A stretch of 64,000 nucleotides of DNA from Lantana camara (taxonomy: Eukaryota > Streptophyta > Magnoliopsida > Lamiales > Verbenaceae): NCBI GenBank assembly GCA_037501455.1, contig CM074865.1, positions 40,716,501 to 40,780,500 of the forward strand. Direction: 5' to 3'. The notes under the pieces were generated by a model. It worked only from the letters and a program-made list of their open reading frames with translations. It was not told where the DNA came from and did no database searches. The position numbers were made by a program, and so were the translations under genes. Of this stretch, positions 10,537 through 22,766 are shown piece after piece. Numbering within the stretch: position 1 is the first letter of the stretch; each line of letters starts with the position of its first letter.

Positions 10537-13500
10537 TGTGACGCCCCGATATTTCGGTCGTACAGGTATGACGTATGTGTTTACCAAATTGCGCGAATTA
10601 ATTATTTATAAGTGTTTTATATATTTAATTTTATTTTATATATTAAATGTTAATTTTTATATATATTAAGTTAGTTAATATTATATATATATGAATTAGC
10701 GGATATATATATATTTTTAATGTTAATAATTATATCTATATATTAAATCGTGCAATTGTTTTAGTTATATTATATTATTAAAATATTTAATTATTTGAAA
10801 ATATTTGAATTTGAATTTGAATTTATATGAATTTTCTTTGAACTATTTGCGCTTGAATGACTTAATTGCTTGCCGTTTCTACATGAAATGAATTCAGAAT
10901 TTCGTGCAAATTTAATATGTTGGACTTATATGTGTTATGAATATGAATATATGATCATTTCATGTTTTCGGGTTCGTTTGCATACGTTTCGAATTTATTT
11001 TGATTTTTGGAATCCAAATCGGGGGCTAACGAGTAATTAGCGTAACCTTGGTTCCGTATTTAATATCTTGAGCTAGGAAACTCGGATTCGAGTTTCGTCA
11101 CCTTCGTTGAACTCGTATTGAAAATTCGAGTTTGATGAACTTAGCCTTATATTTTTCCAAATTTATTTGAACCTCCGAAATTCAACCGAAACATGCAACG
11201 GGAACCAAATCTGCCACCTTTTACCAAATAAATCATAATTTATTCATTTGTTGACCAAATTAACCATGGTTTGAGCCTATGGAACCCTAACTCAACCCTC
11301 TATCTGATCCTACTCTCCTTAACCGAACCACACCCTCTCATTTGGATAAGATCAGCTCCTCATCCCCTGCATTCCAGAAAATCCCGTAACTCAAGCCCTC
11401 CTTGGAGATTCAAGCTCAAATCTCCTCCAACCTTCAACCAATCCACAAGGTAAGCTTAGGGTTGTAATATACATTCATTATGAGTCATTTTGATCCATTC
11501 CTCCCCAATTTTGAGCATGTTTTCATGAGTTTTGAAGATGATGAATGAATAGTTAGGTTAGGCTTCAATTCTTGAATCCTTGATGTTGCTTGCTTTATGA
11601 GCTGAATTGAGGCATGTTTGTTGAGCTTTTGAACTCCTTAACTTCAGTATTTGCCTTATCTTTCATGGTACTTGAGCCTAGCATGAATTACCATTGTTGA
11701 TTTTCATGAAAACTTGAATAAATGTGCAGAAAATAATCTGCTCTTCCTTGCCCAGCTGCTGTCACGTTTTGGGGACTGAAATGTTGGGATTTTTGTGTTC
11801 TTTTTCATGTATTATGGCATGGCTTTGTAGTATATATGTTGCTCTATGTGTATCCCTTGTTGTGCCTTGGTTTTGGGTCAGTTTTCAGCTGCAAAGATGA
11901 AGAACAAACCGCCGTTCACGAGCTGCTGCTGCTTTTGCGTTTTTGCCTTGTCTTTCTTTGCCTTTTATTTGATCCTTTGGTCTCCTTTATGTCTTATTTA
12001 TGTTATTTAATTGCTCCAGTACATGTTACATTTCATGACTTGAATTTTAATATGAATTGTCCTGCACCTACGTGAAATATGACCTTTAGCTCTCTATTTG
12101 CAATACAAGAATGTATATGTGGTTTAATTGATTTGTTTTATATTTTCTTTACCCCTCTATGATATTTATAATTTATTAATATGTTAAATAGAGTGATTTG
12201 AGCATTTTATTAAATTTATGGATTCATTTGACATGAAATGTGAAAGATATGAACTCGTTTGAATACGAATGCTTCATTGAATGAATGAAATGAACGTTTA
12301 TATGTCTTTAAGACATTAATAGTGCACATGAACATGTTCATTACATAACATACTCTTTTATGCATTCATATCATGATCATTTCATTGCCGAGCGTCTTAA
12401 TTGGTCATTTTAAGTCTCACTTCACCTTTCTTGCACAGATTTTGATCCGGTTGGAGACGAGGCCAATCCTTGAGGCTTTTGTGTCTTCTTTTGACTGTTT
12501 AAGGTGGGTTTCTCTACTAATAGTTATCTTGACCCGATATAACCCTTATGTGACCGTTTTAAGCCAAAAGTTATATTTATATTTATCGAGTCTTTTAAAG
12601 AGTCTTATGATTTTCGATTGTTAAGCCTTCTTTCATGAAAACCTACCTTATGTTTTGGCGAGATTGCATGTATGTTATGATCACGGGCCCCGGAGCTTAG
12701 TGTATCGTGGTAAGCCGGGGAGGCAAGGGCTGACGGTGAACCCGTGCACTAGTTCCAACCATTTTACGTCGAAACGGATCTCGTCAGGAGTTTTGACGAG
12801 AAAACGCTAGTCGGGCTTTTGAGGATTCATGTACCTCACTAGCCATTACGTATGAGGTGGTCGAGTCTTGCAAACTCGTCCACCACCGGAGGAAGAAGGT
12901 GTATATGAATGATTATGATCATTATGTATGTACACATATGTTATGTATGACAACTTATGAATTTATGAATATGATTACACGAGGAGAAGGTTGGAGATGA
13001 TGCACGCCCACTCGCCGGGCCTTAAACCCTATGTTAATTATGAATGAATATGATAGTCGTAATCCCATGGATGTTTTATTTGTTTTGCCCGCTTGGGAAA
13101 TTTCTTATCAAACTTCTATGGGATTAGGGCTTGCATGTATATGTTTCAATTTCGCGATATTTATACTTATGCCCCGCTTTTATACCCACCAGTCTCTTTT
13201 AGACTGAACCCGGTTTGTTTTCAGTTGTTTCGTGCAGGTTTGGAGGTGCTAGGCGGGAATTCGAGTCGTCTAGGTCTTGCATTTGTGTCTAGCATTTCCT
13301 TTACACTCATTTGCACTTATATTTTGTATTTTGGATTAGTATGGAGCGAATTATGCTATTTTGAGCCATGATGGCATTACTACTACTTATTGTATAGGTT
13401 GATCTATTTTTGGAGCTTGGATGCTCAATGTGAATATTTATGTTTATTGCTTCCGCTATTGCATTTGTTTCTCGATTTTAATTCATGTTGGTTATTGTTT

Positions 13501-13643
13501 GGTTTAAGGGTTAGCTTCCGCCTAGCTTAGCGTGTGTGTTGTGTCCTCGTTCACCGTGATTTGGCACGTGTAGGAATTTTCCATTTCCTATGCGGGTCGG
13601 GTCTCGGTGCGGGGGATGTGGCGCCTCACGCTCGGGCGTTACA
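10537..13643 (+). repeat. 3' LTR of element A (3,107 bp)
   Basis: Near-identical to 2649-5754 from TGTGACGCCCCG to GGGCGTTACA. The observed differences are scattered single-base changes and one 1-bp indel (run of T near 12790). A copy of the 5' TSD, GGTCC, follows at 13644. Confidence 0.95.
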
Positions 13644-16600
13644 GGTCCATTCCCGGCAATTGTCCTGACTTAACCAAACCTCCTGATTAAAGTCGGTATT
13701 AATCGACTAGTGTGGCGGGTATTAGTGATGTCGTTAGCGCTCACCTCCCGAGCATCACCTCTACATATAACCGCCGGGCCCATACCATTAACCATTGATT
13801 GCTTGCACCATTGATGACATCCAGAATAAATCCGAATGTATGAACCATTGAACATATGCATTGAACCATTGAACCATTGATGCAATACTTTGAAAATATT
13901 GAACCATTGATGCACTACTTTGAAAACATGAACCATTGATGCATTACTTTGAAAATATTGAACCATTGATGCATTACTTTGAAAACATGAACCATTGATG
14001 CATTACTTTGAAAACATGTGCCCTTGATCAATGAATACGGATAGGTCTAGGTTCTTTGAAGAATCATCCCTTATAAAGGGTATTTCAAAACAAGAATGTA
14101 AAGCACTAGGCTTAGAGTTTCAAAACGATTGAATCATTAAGTATTCATGGTTCCAGCTGAAAACATTTTTAACCTCACCTATTAGTAACAGTAGGTAGGA
14201 TAGATTATGCAGTGCCCTGGGGATTCCAGTGCTCAACCTTAACTCCTGTAAGTGTGTACTAAGGTGAGCTTAAGAACTAAGACACACTTCTATAACGATG
14301 CACATAAAAAACAAGTACAGAACATGTAATGACAAGAGAGCAATACCATTTAAGGTATTAGAGAAGGATAACACACAAAGGAATCCTTAAAGTGAGTTAT
14401 CATTAACGTGGGACTATGATCTTACTATAATCGATTAGGAATTAATCAAATTATGAATCCTATCGCAAAACCTTAGGTTATAAAACAAGTCCTCGAAAGA
14501 AAACACATTTTGAAATCACATTTTAGACCCCGGATTTGAAAACCCTAAGTGCAAATGTCTATTAAGAAAGCACAAATTTTAATTCACTTTTACTATTTAA
14601 AAGCACTATTCACAGTTACTATTCCAGATTACTATTCACGAATTACTATTCATAGGTTACTATTCACTTGTCGGGTCAAACCCAAACACTAAACACACAC
14701 TTATGCACACACACGAACACACTCACACACACACGGCATGAACACATACACACACCCTAATTCAATTATGATCTTGATTATAACCTATAGTTTCAAGTTC
14801 ATGTTATAATAAGCAAGTGTGATCTAGGTTAAAGGCATAACCTATGGTTAAGAGGTCTAATTAAAGCATAACATCAAGTTATGAAACACTATTCTATCTT
14901 AGGTTATATCATGTGACACTATCAAAGTGTATAACATATGATCAAGTATTATTCCATTAATCCATATCATATCATAAGCTCAAGTCATAACATATGAGTC
15001 ATGTAACATTGTAACAATGTAATAACATATCATAGACATAAGTCATAGCACATCAAGACCATTAATCATGTAACATTCATCAATTGAGACCATATAGTAA
15101 CATGTAACAAGTTATGATACAATTGATCATAGGTTACTATTCCATTGCCTAACATGCTTGAACATAATTAAAATATCATAAACATGCATCAATTATCATC
15201 ATATAACAGCTCCATAACATGATCATACCATATACTAAAGCAATTCATAACATTTCATAGCATATACTAAACAATTAAATCATAATACACTACTAACTTT
15301 TACCAAAAAAAAAAAATAATACACTACTAACAAACATATCATAAAAACTATATAATAAATGCATAAAATAAAATCCTATATGTCTTAGGGAAGACCCTAA
15401 GACCCAACCTAAACATAATATAAACATACCATAACATAAAAACATAAACTAAACTAAAACATAACATAAAAACATAACATAAAATAAAACAACATCTAAC
15501 CTAGCAATTGGGGGGAGCCTCACGACAAGAGGGGGAGAGAGGGAGGAAGAAAGGGAGTTGTTAACACAACATTGAGCAAGGAAAATGAATGGCATGAGGG
15601 CTCTATTTATAGTTGTTGGGAAGCCCCTCACCTTGTAATAAAAGTATAGGTAAGGGTAGGAGAGCAAAATGGTAAAACTTCTCTTGGAAGCTAACTTTGT
15701 TCTTGAAGCTAAAATGGGACTGCTGGGGGGTATTTCGCTCATTTCACTACCAAAACGTGAATTTAAGTGGCTGAAATTATAACCATTCCGTCCGGGCAAA
15801 ATTTAGCTTCGAATCGCATATTCATCCGTCGAAATCGGATTTACCGTTTGAAAGATACATTAATTTTAGTGAATAAAAGTTTTGAGCCCGAAACTCAACA
15901 CGAGTGAAAAACGACTTTCGAGGATGATTTTCAAGTCCGGATTGTTTCCAAAATTCAAGAAATAAATCGAGAATCATTTTGAATCCAATATCGACTATAA
16001 AACGTTTTACCGATAGAAAGTTGAAAACGTAGAATGAATAGTGAATTCTTACGTACAAACGTACGCTTCAAAATTTCAAGCTAGGGTTTGAATCAAGGGC
16101 TATAAAACATCTTAAAAATCTTGAAATAGCTCGAGTAGTGCAAATCCGAAGAGAAAACATTTTCCGAATGAAAACCGTTCGTAGTAGAAATAGTGAACTA
16201 GGGTTTTCATAAACATTTTCAATAAAATGAAGTTCGGAATAGATTTTCAAGTCAAGAATGATTTCAATAGACTCATTTCGACTCAAGGATCGATTTGACT
16301 GTAAACTTGGGTAGGAAAGATATCAGAATCAAAAGCTCATTTTCAGATGAATAGTAACTTTGGTCGATAAGTTCCCAAAATGCCCTTATGGTTCAAGGAA
16401 GGTTTCCGTAGCTTGGAAAACAAGTTCAAAGGATAGGAAAACATGTGATATGAACCTCTAGGGTTCCATTGAAGCATTGGGTAATATAGGCTTGGGAAAT
16501 GAATAGTAAACTGTATCGAAGGTCAAGAATACCCCCTTAAAACATGTCAGATCACATAATGCATGAAGGTTTATAAAGTTGGATCACGGTCTATAAACGC

Positions 16601-16656
16601 TTTACCAATGCCCTTAGTTTACCGTTTTCTTCCAGGCCCTGTTTTGGGCTGTTACA
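13644..16656 (-). mobile_element. Solo LTR 'H', right part (reverse)
   Basis: This continues the LTR interrupted by A; it ends GGCCCTGTTTTGGGCTGTTACA-like at 16656 (final bases TGTTACA) with TSD ACACG after it. It contains a minisatellite (13866-14017), runs of CA-rich and ATAACAT-rich sequence (14690-15480), and no conserved coding region. Confidence 0.75.
13866..14017. repeat. Minisatellite with a period of about 29-31 bp inside LTR H
   Basis: The unit GAACCATTGATGCATTACTT plus TGAAAAnATt/g is repeated about five times head to tail, with more degenerate GAACCATTG copies just upstream (from about 13790). Unit lengths alternate around 29-31 bp. Confidence 0.8.
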
Positions 16657-16661
16657 ACACG

Positions 16662-16779
16662 TAATGAAAATAAATCTCACGTTGACACGTAAGCATGCTT
16701 AATCACATAATTCACAAAATACTGAATTAAACTCCCTCGTGATGCCATACCTGGAATGCCGATCAGACGGGGCGTCACA
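16662..16779 (-). mobile_element. LTR 'I', right visible piece (5' terminus, reverse)
   Basis: On the minus strand this begins TGTGACGCCCCG and then follows the start of element C's LTR (CACGTGA, TTACGTG-like, GTGTCAACGTG motifs in order). It ends at GGGGCGTCACA (16779). Removing H and its duplicated ACACG joins it smoothly to 1400-1658 when compared with C. Confidence 0.7.
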
Positions 16780-17701
16780 ACGATCCTCCTACAACTCTAT
16801 CTCTCAATCAAGAACTAAGGCATGAGAATAAACTCAGAGCCTTGTTATTCCCGATCTTTAAAGTTAAGTTCGTTTCATATCCATTTAGATCTCAATCCAA
16901 AAAAAACCCCATTTTCTTGATGTTTTGATCTTTTATCCACCTTGGCCAAGGATTTAATATTTAATAGACTACGAACAACTTAATCAATAAGAGATCATTC
17001 TTGTTCTTAACAAGTGTAGGTCCTTTATCAATTCTACTAATTCTACATATGCCACTTATGTAATCCCAACATAGGTCGTGGTTCAGGTGTCTATATGGCG
17101 ACACCCTTTTGAGCCTATATCAAAGATTGCAGAGTTAGCTCATATGAGACATTACAGAATCTCAAGTCAAAGTATTATTAATCATGTCATTGACCTGTAA
17201 GATATTTCCTAATCTGCACGTTTCTAGGAGACTTCCTTTCCCATTTAGGAATGTTCTCATGTGGGACATCTCAGTGATGAAGTTCTTGTAACAATCACCC
17301 TTATGTATTATGAATGCATCATCGTATGCATTTATCATTCCATGAAACTGAATGATCCTTCAAAAGGACATAATCACATAAGCAAGTCTTAACGGAGTCA
17401 AGGTTGACACTCCCACTGTCTGTCGGACTCATCGACTTAGAGAAGTTTCTAAACCTCGCCTATAGAGTTAAGAACTTGTTTCATGTGCCGTTCCCATAAG
17501 GGCAAAGTTCTTAACGACCTCAGCAGATTAGGGGAGTTCAAAACATGCAAAACACAGTCAAACCCAAATAGACATAAATAAGCACATAAAGAAGTGATTG
17601 TCTATGAACAAAATCATCTCGTTTATTATTCAAAGATTGTTTGTGATTTTACAAGGAAATAGTAAAGCATAAACACTACTTTAAGGGCACTATTCCTAAC
17701 A
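16780..17701 (-). mobile_element. Copia-type LTR fragment 'F3'
   Basis: Matches solo LTR F from about 24107 to 25018: CCTCCTAC, ATCTCTCAA, the TCAACTGG/TTGGCCAAGG block, CACTCCCACTGTCTGT and AAGGGCACTNTTCC all appear in order. It ends CCTAACA at 17701. The rest of the LTR was separated by insertion of I. Strand is inferred from the opposite terminus of F (GCTGCGTTTC...CCCAACA on the minus strand looks like an LTR 3' end). Confidence 0.65.
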
Positions 17702-19072
17702 CCCTCCTCCTTGCAAACTGAACGGCCGTTCACACGTACAGAAGTTGTAGCTGTGCATGAATGGCCGTTCGATCCATTCCTTCACACGGGGCGAACGCCT
17801 GTTCGCTGCTATGCTGGGCTGTTCTCTGCTTCATTTTGGAGCTGTAAAAGAGGGGGAAAAACCTAGCAAAGTAGGGCAATACATAACACTCATATATATA
17901 CATAAATATAGATCAAAAGCTCAAGAAAAATCACACAAAAACCTCATCAAATCAGCCCAAAACAGACGCAGCAACAAGGAAACAAAGTGCAGTCCATATT
18001 CTTGCATATATCTTCAAGTTTCATGAAAATTCATCAATGGTGGAATGAGCTACACTTATCTATCGTGAAATATATGCTCATACTTATATCAATGAAGGTT
18101 TTAAGGTCACAAATCATGCATCAATTCAAGATATAAGGCAAAGATGGTATGAATTCATCCAAGAAAATGCATATAACTTAACTATTCGTGTGTGTAATCA
18201 TAGCATGCCCAAATCTCCAAGAAATTCAGCAAAAGAGGACTTAAAAGAAAGACAAGAAGAAGGAGGACATAAAAATGTACTTACCTTTCGAATTTGACGA
18301 AGAGTGGAGGACGAACGAGCTCAAAATCGGACTTGGTGAATAGTGGCAGCCCTCTTCTCTTTTTCTCCCTTGAGGTCTTGGTTTTCAACTTCTTTCTTCC
18401 TTTCTTGGCTGATAATTTCAAAATGAGGGGCTGAGAGAGTGATAAAGGGTTGAATAAGGGTTAAATGGTTTCAAAAATGGGTCAATTTGGTTGAGAAACG
18501 GGGTCGGATATAAGCAAAACGGGCGGGGGTGGTAAATCTATCACACGGGGCTCGGTTCGAGCGAAATTCGGGGATTCAAATGGGCTTAGAAAACTACAAG
18601 GCTAGATTCCTTAGCTCCGTATCTTCGTTAGGAGTCCAGCGCCACTTTCGGAATTCGAATCCAAATTCTCGAGCCCAAGTTATGCCTTCTGGAACCCAAG
18701 GTGCGCTAAAACGAGTTAGGCCCTCGAGTCCCTTAGCAAATAAAACGGTTCGAAAACCGTATCAAACAAACTCAAAAACATGCAAAGAGCAAATAAATAC
18801 ATTCATAACACATATAATTCATGCATATCAGATAATCACAAAAGTCGGAAAAGAATTCCGAGTCTAACGGACCAAAACGACATAAAAAGGACAAATACGT
18901 TCAAATATTACATACAAAGTTCAAGTATAAATCAAATATAAATTCATATAATTCAAATATATCACATAAACAATATAATAAGCACATAATTCGTGTAATT
19001 AAATAATTTAAATGTTGCACGTAGCTCTCCCGTAATGGCGTACCAATACGGCCGGACGAACGGGATGTTACG
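17702..19072 (-). mobile_element. Reverse gypsy-type LTR fragment 'K'
   Basis: The right end, read in reverse, begins TGTAACATCCCG near 19067, close to the LTR starts of B (TGTAACATCCCGACTG-like). It carries the U3 core (GAATTCGAATCC...GAGCCCAAG, about 18652-18680), a GTAAGTAC donor-like site on the minus strand near 18294, and short palindromes around AACGGCCGTTC (17721-17815). The left part lies beyond F3, outside the window. The final CA appears mutated or the edge is off by a few bases. Confidence 0.6.
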
Positions 19073-19245
19073 TAGAGAGAGAGAGTTAAGAAAGAAAAGG
19101 AGAAAGAGAGAGTATTGAGAAAGAAAAGGAGGAAGATAGACATGAAAAATTAGAGCGAGGATGAAAGTAGTATAAAAAATCTATAAATTATAGAGTGAGA
19201 GTGAAAGTTAGGGTATAAATATACTATAATAGATAATATTTTGAA

Positions 19246-19640
19246 TTTAACTTTAATATCCATTTCCCTAAATTTATGCCTTTAAAATGAATCTTATCAT
19301 GAATTAATACTTTAATTAAGGAAAAGTTATACTACAAAATACTTTTAAATTGAATTAATATACATTTTCCTAAATTTATGCCTTCAAAATGAATTTTACA
19401 ATCAATTAATACTTTAATTGAGAAATTTTTTTACTACATAATATTTGAATTTAAATTAATACATATTTTTCTAAATTTAAGCATTCAAAATGAATTTTAC
19501 AATCAAATAATACTTTAATGGAGAAAATTTTATACTACATAATATTTTGAATTTAAATTAATATATATTTTTTTAAATTTAAGCGTTCAAAATAAATTTT
19601 ACCATAAATTAATATTTAATACTTTAATCGAAAAGATTTC
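19246..19640. repeat. AT-rich tandem repeat with a period of about 100 bp
   Basis: The landmark CCTAAATTTATGCCTT and its variants recur near 19266, 19371, 19474 and 19571, each followed by AAAATGAATTTTAC-like and AATTAATACTTTAAT-like blocks. This makes about four diverged copies. Confidence 0.7.
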
Positions 19641-20166
19641 TAAAACTTAAAAAGTAAATATTCAATTAATAAAACTTAATAAATATCAACCAATCACAAT
19701 TTTTGAATTTAATAAAATAATTCAAAAATATCAGAAATTAAAATTTGATCAAAATTGACACAATCTGGTTAAAAGACAATCTTTCTATATATTATAGTAT
19801 ACATATACTTTTTTATATTATACATTTTTTTTCTCTTTTATCATCTTTCCATTTCTAAAATATTAAAAGTTCATGTGTTGATAGGGATTGACGGATTGTT
19901 GAATTTTTTTTTTATGAGTTATGTACCTAATTATGTTAGTATAAGTGATGTGTGCTCCATTAATTACTAATAGTGATTTCTTCTTATTTATTTTCGTTAA
20001 TTTTCAAAATACCAAAGTAGCATGTTTCTTATCTATCAATTAATTTCTACCAATCGAACAAACTGAGTTTGTGAAAATTTAATATAATTTAGTGGTGATT
20101 TGATAGACAAGAAAAAAAAAATGTAAAAGAAATTAAATAATTAAGAATAAGTTACTATATATGAAG

Positions 20167-20168
<2 letters not shown>

Positions 20169-20222
<54 letters not shown>
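20169..20222. repeat. (TA)n microsatellite
   Basis: A near-uninterrupted TA dinucleotide run of over 50 bp. It sits where the 3' tail of the adjacent reverse SINE-like unit would be. Confidence 0.9.
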
Positions 20223-20224
<2 letters not shown>

Positions 20225-20227
20225 ATA

Positions 20228-20335
20228 ACACACACGCTCCAAGTAGTCAGAGGGATTTGAACCAGGGTTATTGCCTTCGAGAATCAATCCTCAAACCACT
20301 TTGGTCAACCCCTATTGGCCTTGATAAAATCATTT
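20228..20335 (-). mobile_element. tRNA-derived SINE-like unit (reverse)
   Basis: On the minus strand, a GGTTGACCAAAGTGGTTTGA-like A-box region (20289-20310) precedes a B box GGTTCAAATCCC (20252-20263) at tRNA-like spacing. The (TA)n tract follows. It lacks a cloverleaf acceptor pairing that I can see, so it is not called a tRNA gene. Confidence 0.5.
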
Positions 20336-20601
20336 AAACCCTCAAAAGATGAGGTCACCCCTAATATAGAGTATAAATAATTAAACATCAGTTCAAACTT
20401 AATTTGAGTAGTGTTCAAATTATTTACTGCCTCCAATGAGCCTGTGTTTCTCTCTATATATTTGGCATTTTGGTAATATATGCATATGAAAATACCTTTC
20501 CCATAATTAAAGGCATATTTTGATATTTATATGTTTCGCTAATTTTTCTAGAGATACAAATAAATGGTGTTGAAGTACTTAACAAATAGCTTTATTAAAA
20601 A

Positions 20602-20701
20602 GTCGATAGGGTTGGTTGAAGTAGTTAATGAATTCGTTCTCCAGAATAATGTTGTGGGTTCGAATCCCACTTAAATGTGCATATATTTAAAAAAAAAAAA
20701 T
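20602..20701 (+). mobile_element. tRNA-derived SINE-like unit (forward)
   Basis: GGTTGGTTGAAGTAG (A-box-like, about 20610) and GGGTTCGAATCCC (B box, 20656-20668) are followed by a short spacer and an A-rich tail (20687-20701). Confidence 0.45.
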
Positions 20702-21456
20702 AGAATGATTAAAAATCGAAATTAGTGAAGTTTTTTTATAAGGCTAATACGACAACTCAGTGAGAAAACTAAAATATTTGAATTTAAACCATCACAAGTT
20801 GCACAATCATGTGTGAACAAAGAAAGTATATTTGTATATTTATGTTTCGCATTTCAATTCATTCCCTCAGAAGACAACAAGAAGTAGAAGCTGTGCCATG
20901 TGTTGTGCAACTACAAAAAATTCTTCACCACAAATCAAAACAAAGGAATAAAAGTGCTGCCCCATTTGAAATGGTAAATTTAAAAGGTGAGAGTGAAAGG
21001 ACGAAGAACCAGATGACATAATAAGCGACACACGATAAATTGAAATGCAGACACAACCTTAGTATAGAAATCTTAAAGATAATATATACATACATACATA
21101 CATATATAGAGAGAGAGTTATAATTGCTAGGAAAACCTTATAAAATATCAAAACCACAAGATAAACTCTATGTTTAAAAAATTAGCATTAAAAACCCAGA
21201 TATTTCCTTCACATGTATAACTATCCAAGGGTAAACTAGTCAAATTAATAGGTGCATCTCCAGTTACTGAACATATTTGCAGCTCAATCTCGGGTAAAAC
21301 ACTCATTAAATAATTCATTGAATTTCATATGATTGTAGCTATGCTATTAGAGCACAAAACTTTTACAAAGGGTCATTCGGACATTTTACTTCAAACCCAC
21401 CCACCCCCAACCTCACACACACCCCACCCACCCAAAGAAAAAAAAAAGAGGATTGT

Positions 21457-21924
21457 TTACATCTGCACTCCATACGAGATTGAATAATTATAAATCGTAC
21501 CCTCTTAGATGAAAATATTACACAACCTACCCTTCCAAGTTTGGTAAATTACAAATGAACTCATTCGGGTTGGATTTTTTACAAAATCATTCTTAAATTG
21601 ATTATATCTCACCACTAATTAGTTCCTCATAACAACTCATACATCATTCTCAAGTGATAGACACGTAATTTACGAAACTTTTTGGAGGATCAACAAATGT
21701 TTAGTTTGTAAACTGATATTCATAATAATTTTTTTTTTCTCTCTACCAGCGGTGAGAAATTAATTAGTGGTAAAATATAATTAATTCAAAATAAATTCAT
21801 GAAAAATCCTATCAGAATGAGTTCATTTGTAATTTTTCAAACTTAAAAGTTTAAGTTTTGTAATATTTTTATCTAAGGGAGAACAAGTTGTAATTAACTA
21901 CTCTCGCAAGGGGAGTAGATGTTA
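21457..21924. mobile_element. MITE-like unit with long diverged terminal inverted repeats
   Basis: Left arm (about 21457-21630) and right arm (about 21760-21924) are inverted copies. CTCTTAGATGAAAATATTACA pairs with the reverse complement of TGTAATATTTTTATCTAAGGG, and the blocks AAATTACAAATGAACTCATT and CCACTAATTAGTTCCTCA recur inverted. There is no coding region. A clear TSD was not found. Confidence 0.5.
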
Positions 21925-22766
21925 AAATACTCAAAAAAAAGGATTGTAGCTAAAACCCATATAAGAATAATTTTCGATAAATTGATTATAGTATAGAATA
22001 TTTTTAATTGAAATTGTCAATAATATATTGTATCTAGGTGTAATTATACCAAATTTAAAGGAAAATACAAAAATTACACCGACTTTAATTAGAATATAGG
22101 AAGAAAAAAATGAAAAAAAAAAACCTACTAATCCTCATTAATATTTTTGGATTTTTTTTTTTTTTGTACGACAAATATTTTTTTAACTCCAAAATATGTT
22201 AATTTAATGATAAATTATGCCGAAAACTGCATAGTCCTCGTTGATTAATCAACTTACGTGTTCAAGTTAATGACATGGCATTAACCCCTTGCCATGTCAT
22301 CTTCTTTTGACACATGATTCAATTATTTTAGTTACATTGTATTTATAAATTATTAATAAATATATGAATTTTTATATGATTCAAAACACAAAGTTTTTTA
22401 TGTTTATTTTTATCAAACACAAAGTCTTTTATGCTAATTTATGAAATATAGGATTTTTCTTTGCACTTTCGATATTTCACAGCGTTTTTCTAGCAATTAT
22501 CCCATATATATGTGTGTGTGTGTGTGTTTATTTTCTTAATTGACACTGTAACACCCCAGTTTTTCAGTTATGCAATACGTGATAATTTCATGAATTATAT
22601 ATTCTAAGTGTTTATATGAATTTATTATAACTTGAGAATTCTTGCATGCTTTGTATTTATTTGATACGTGAAATAATTGCCAAACATGCCTTAAGCGCCT
22701 AATTGTCCTTAAGTGACCACTTCTTGAATTAGAGGATTAGATTGCATGAGATTTCTTTGGACTTAA

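Larger units (their letters stand above)
2649..13643 (+). mobile_element. Complete Tekay/Del-type gypsy retrotransposon 'A' (10,995 bp)
   Basis: TSD GGTCC flanks the element (2644-2648 and 13644-13648). The LTRs begin TGTGACGCCCCG and end GGGCGTTACA. They are followed or preceded by a Met-tRNA primer site and a purine tract. The internal domain (5755-10536) encodes gag, protease, RT, RNase H, integrase and chromodomain in one frame, broken by TAA (6802), TGA (9517) and TAG (10030). The two LTRs differ at roughly 20 sites in 3.1 kb by eye. With a commonly used grass substitution rate (an assumption) this suggests insertion within the last few hundred thousand years. It is inserted into solo LTR H. 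Confidence 0.95.
19073..22541. other. AT-rich intergenic stretch without a recognised gene
   Basis: Apart from the repeats listed separately (tandem repeat, TA tract, two SINE-like units, MITE-like unit, TG run at about 22511-22528) I see no conserved protein or RNA gene. The open frame 20809-21021 has no recognisable features. Confidence 0.6.

Noticed and set aside
17757..18867. Open frames 17757-18026 and 18529-18867
   Set aside because: They lie in LTR K and follow its palindromes and U3 core, not codon-like conservation.
20602..20701. tRNA gene
   Set aside because: A B box is present, but no acceptor stem or anticodon arm could be folded by eye; a SINE-like unit is more likely.
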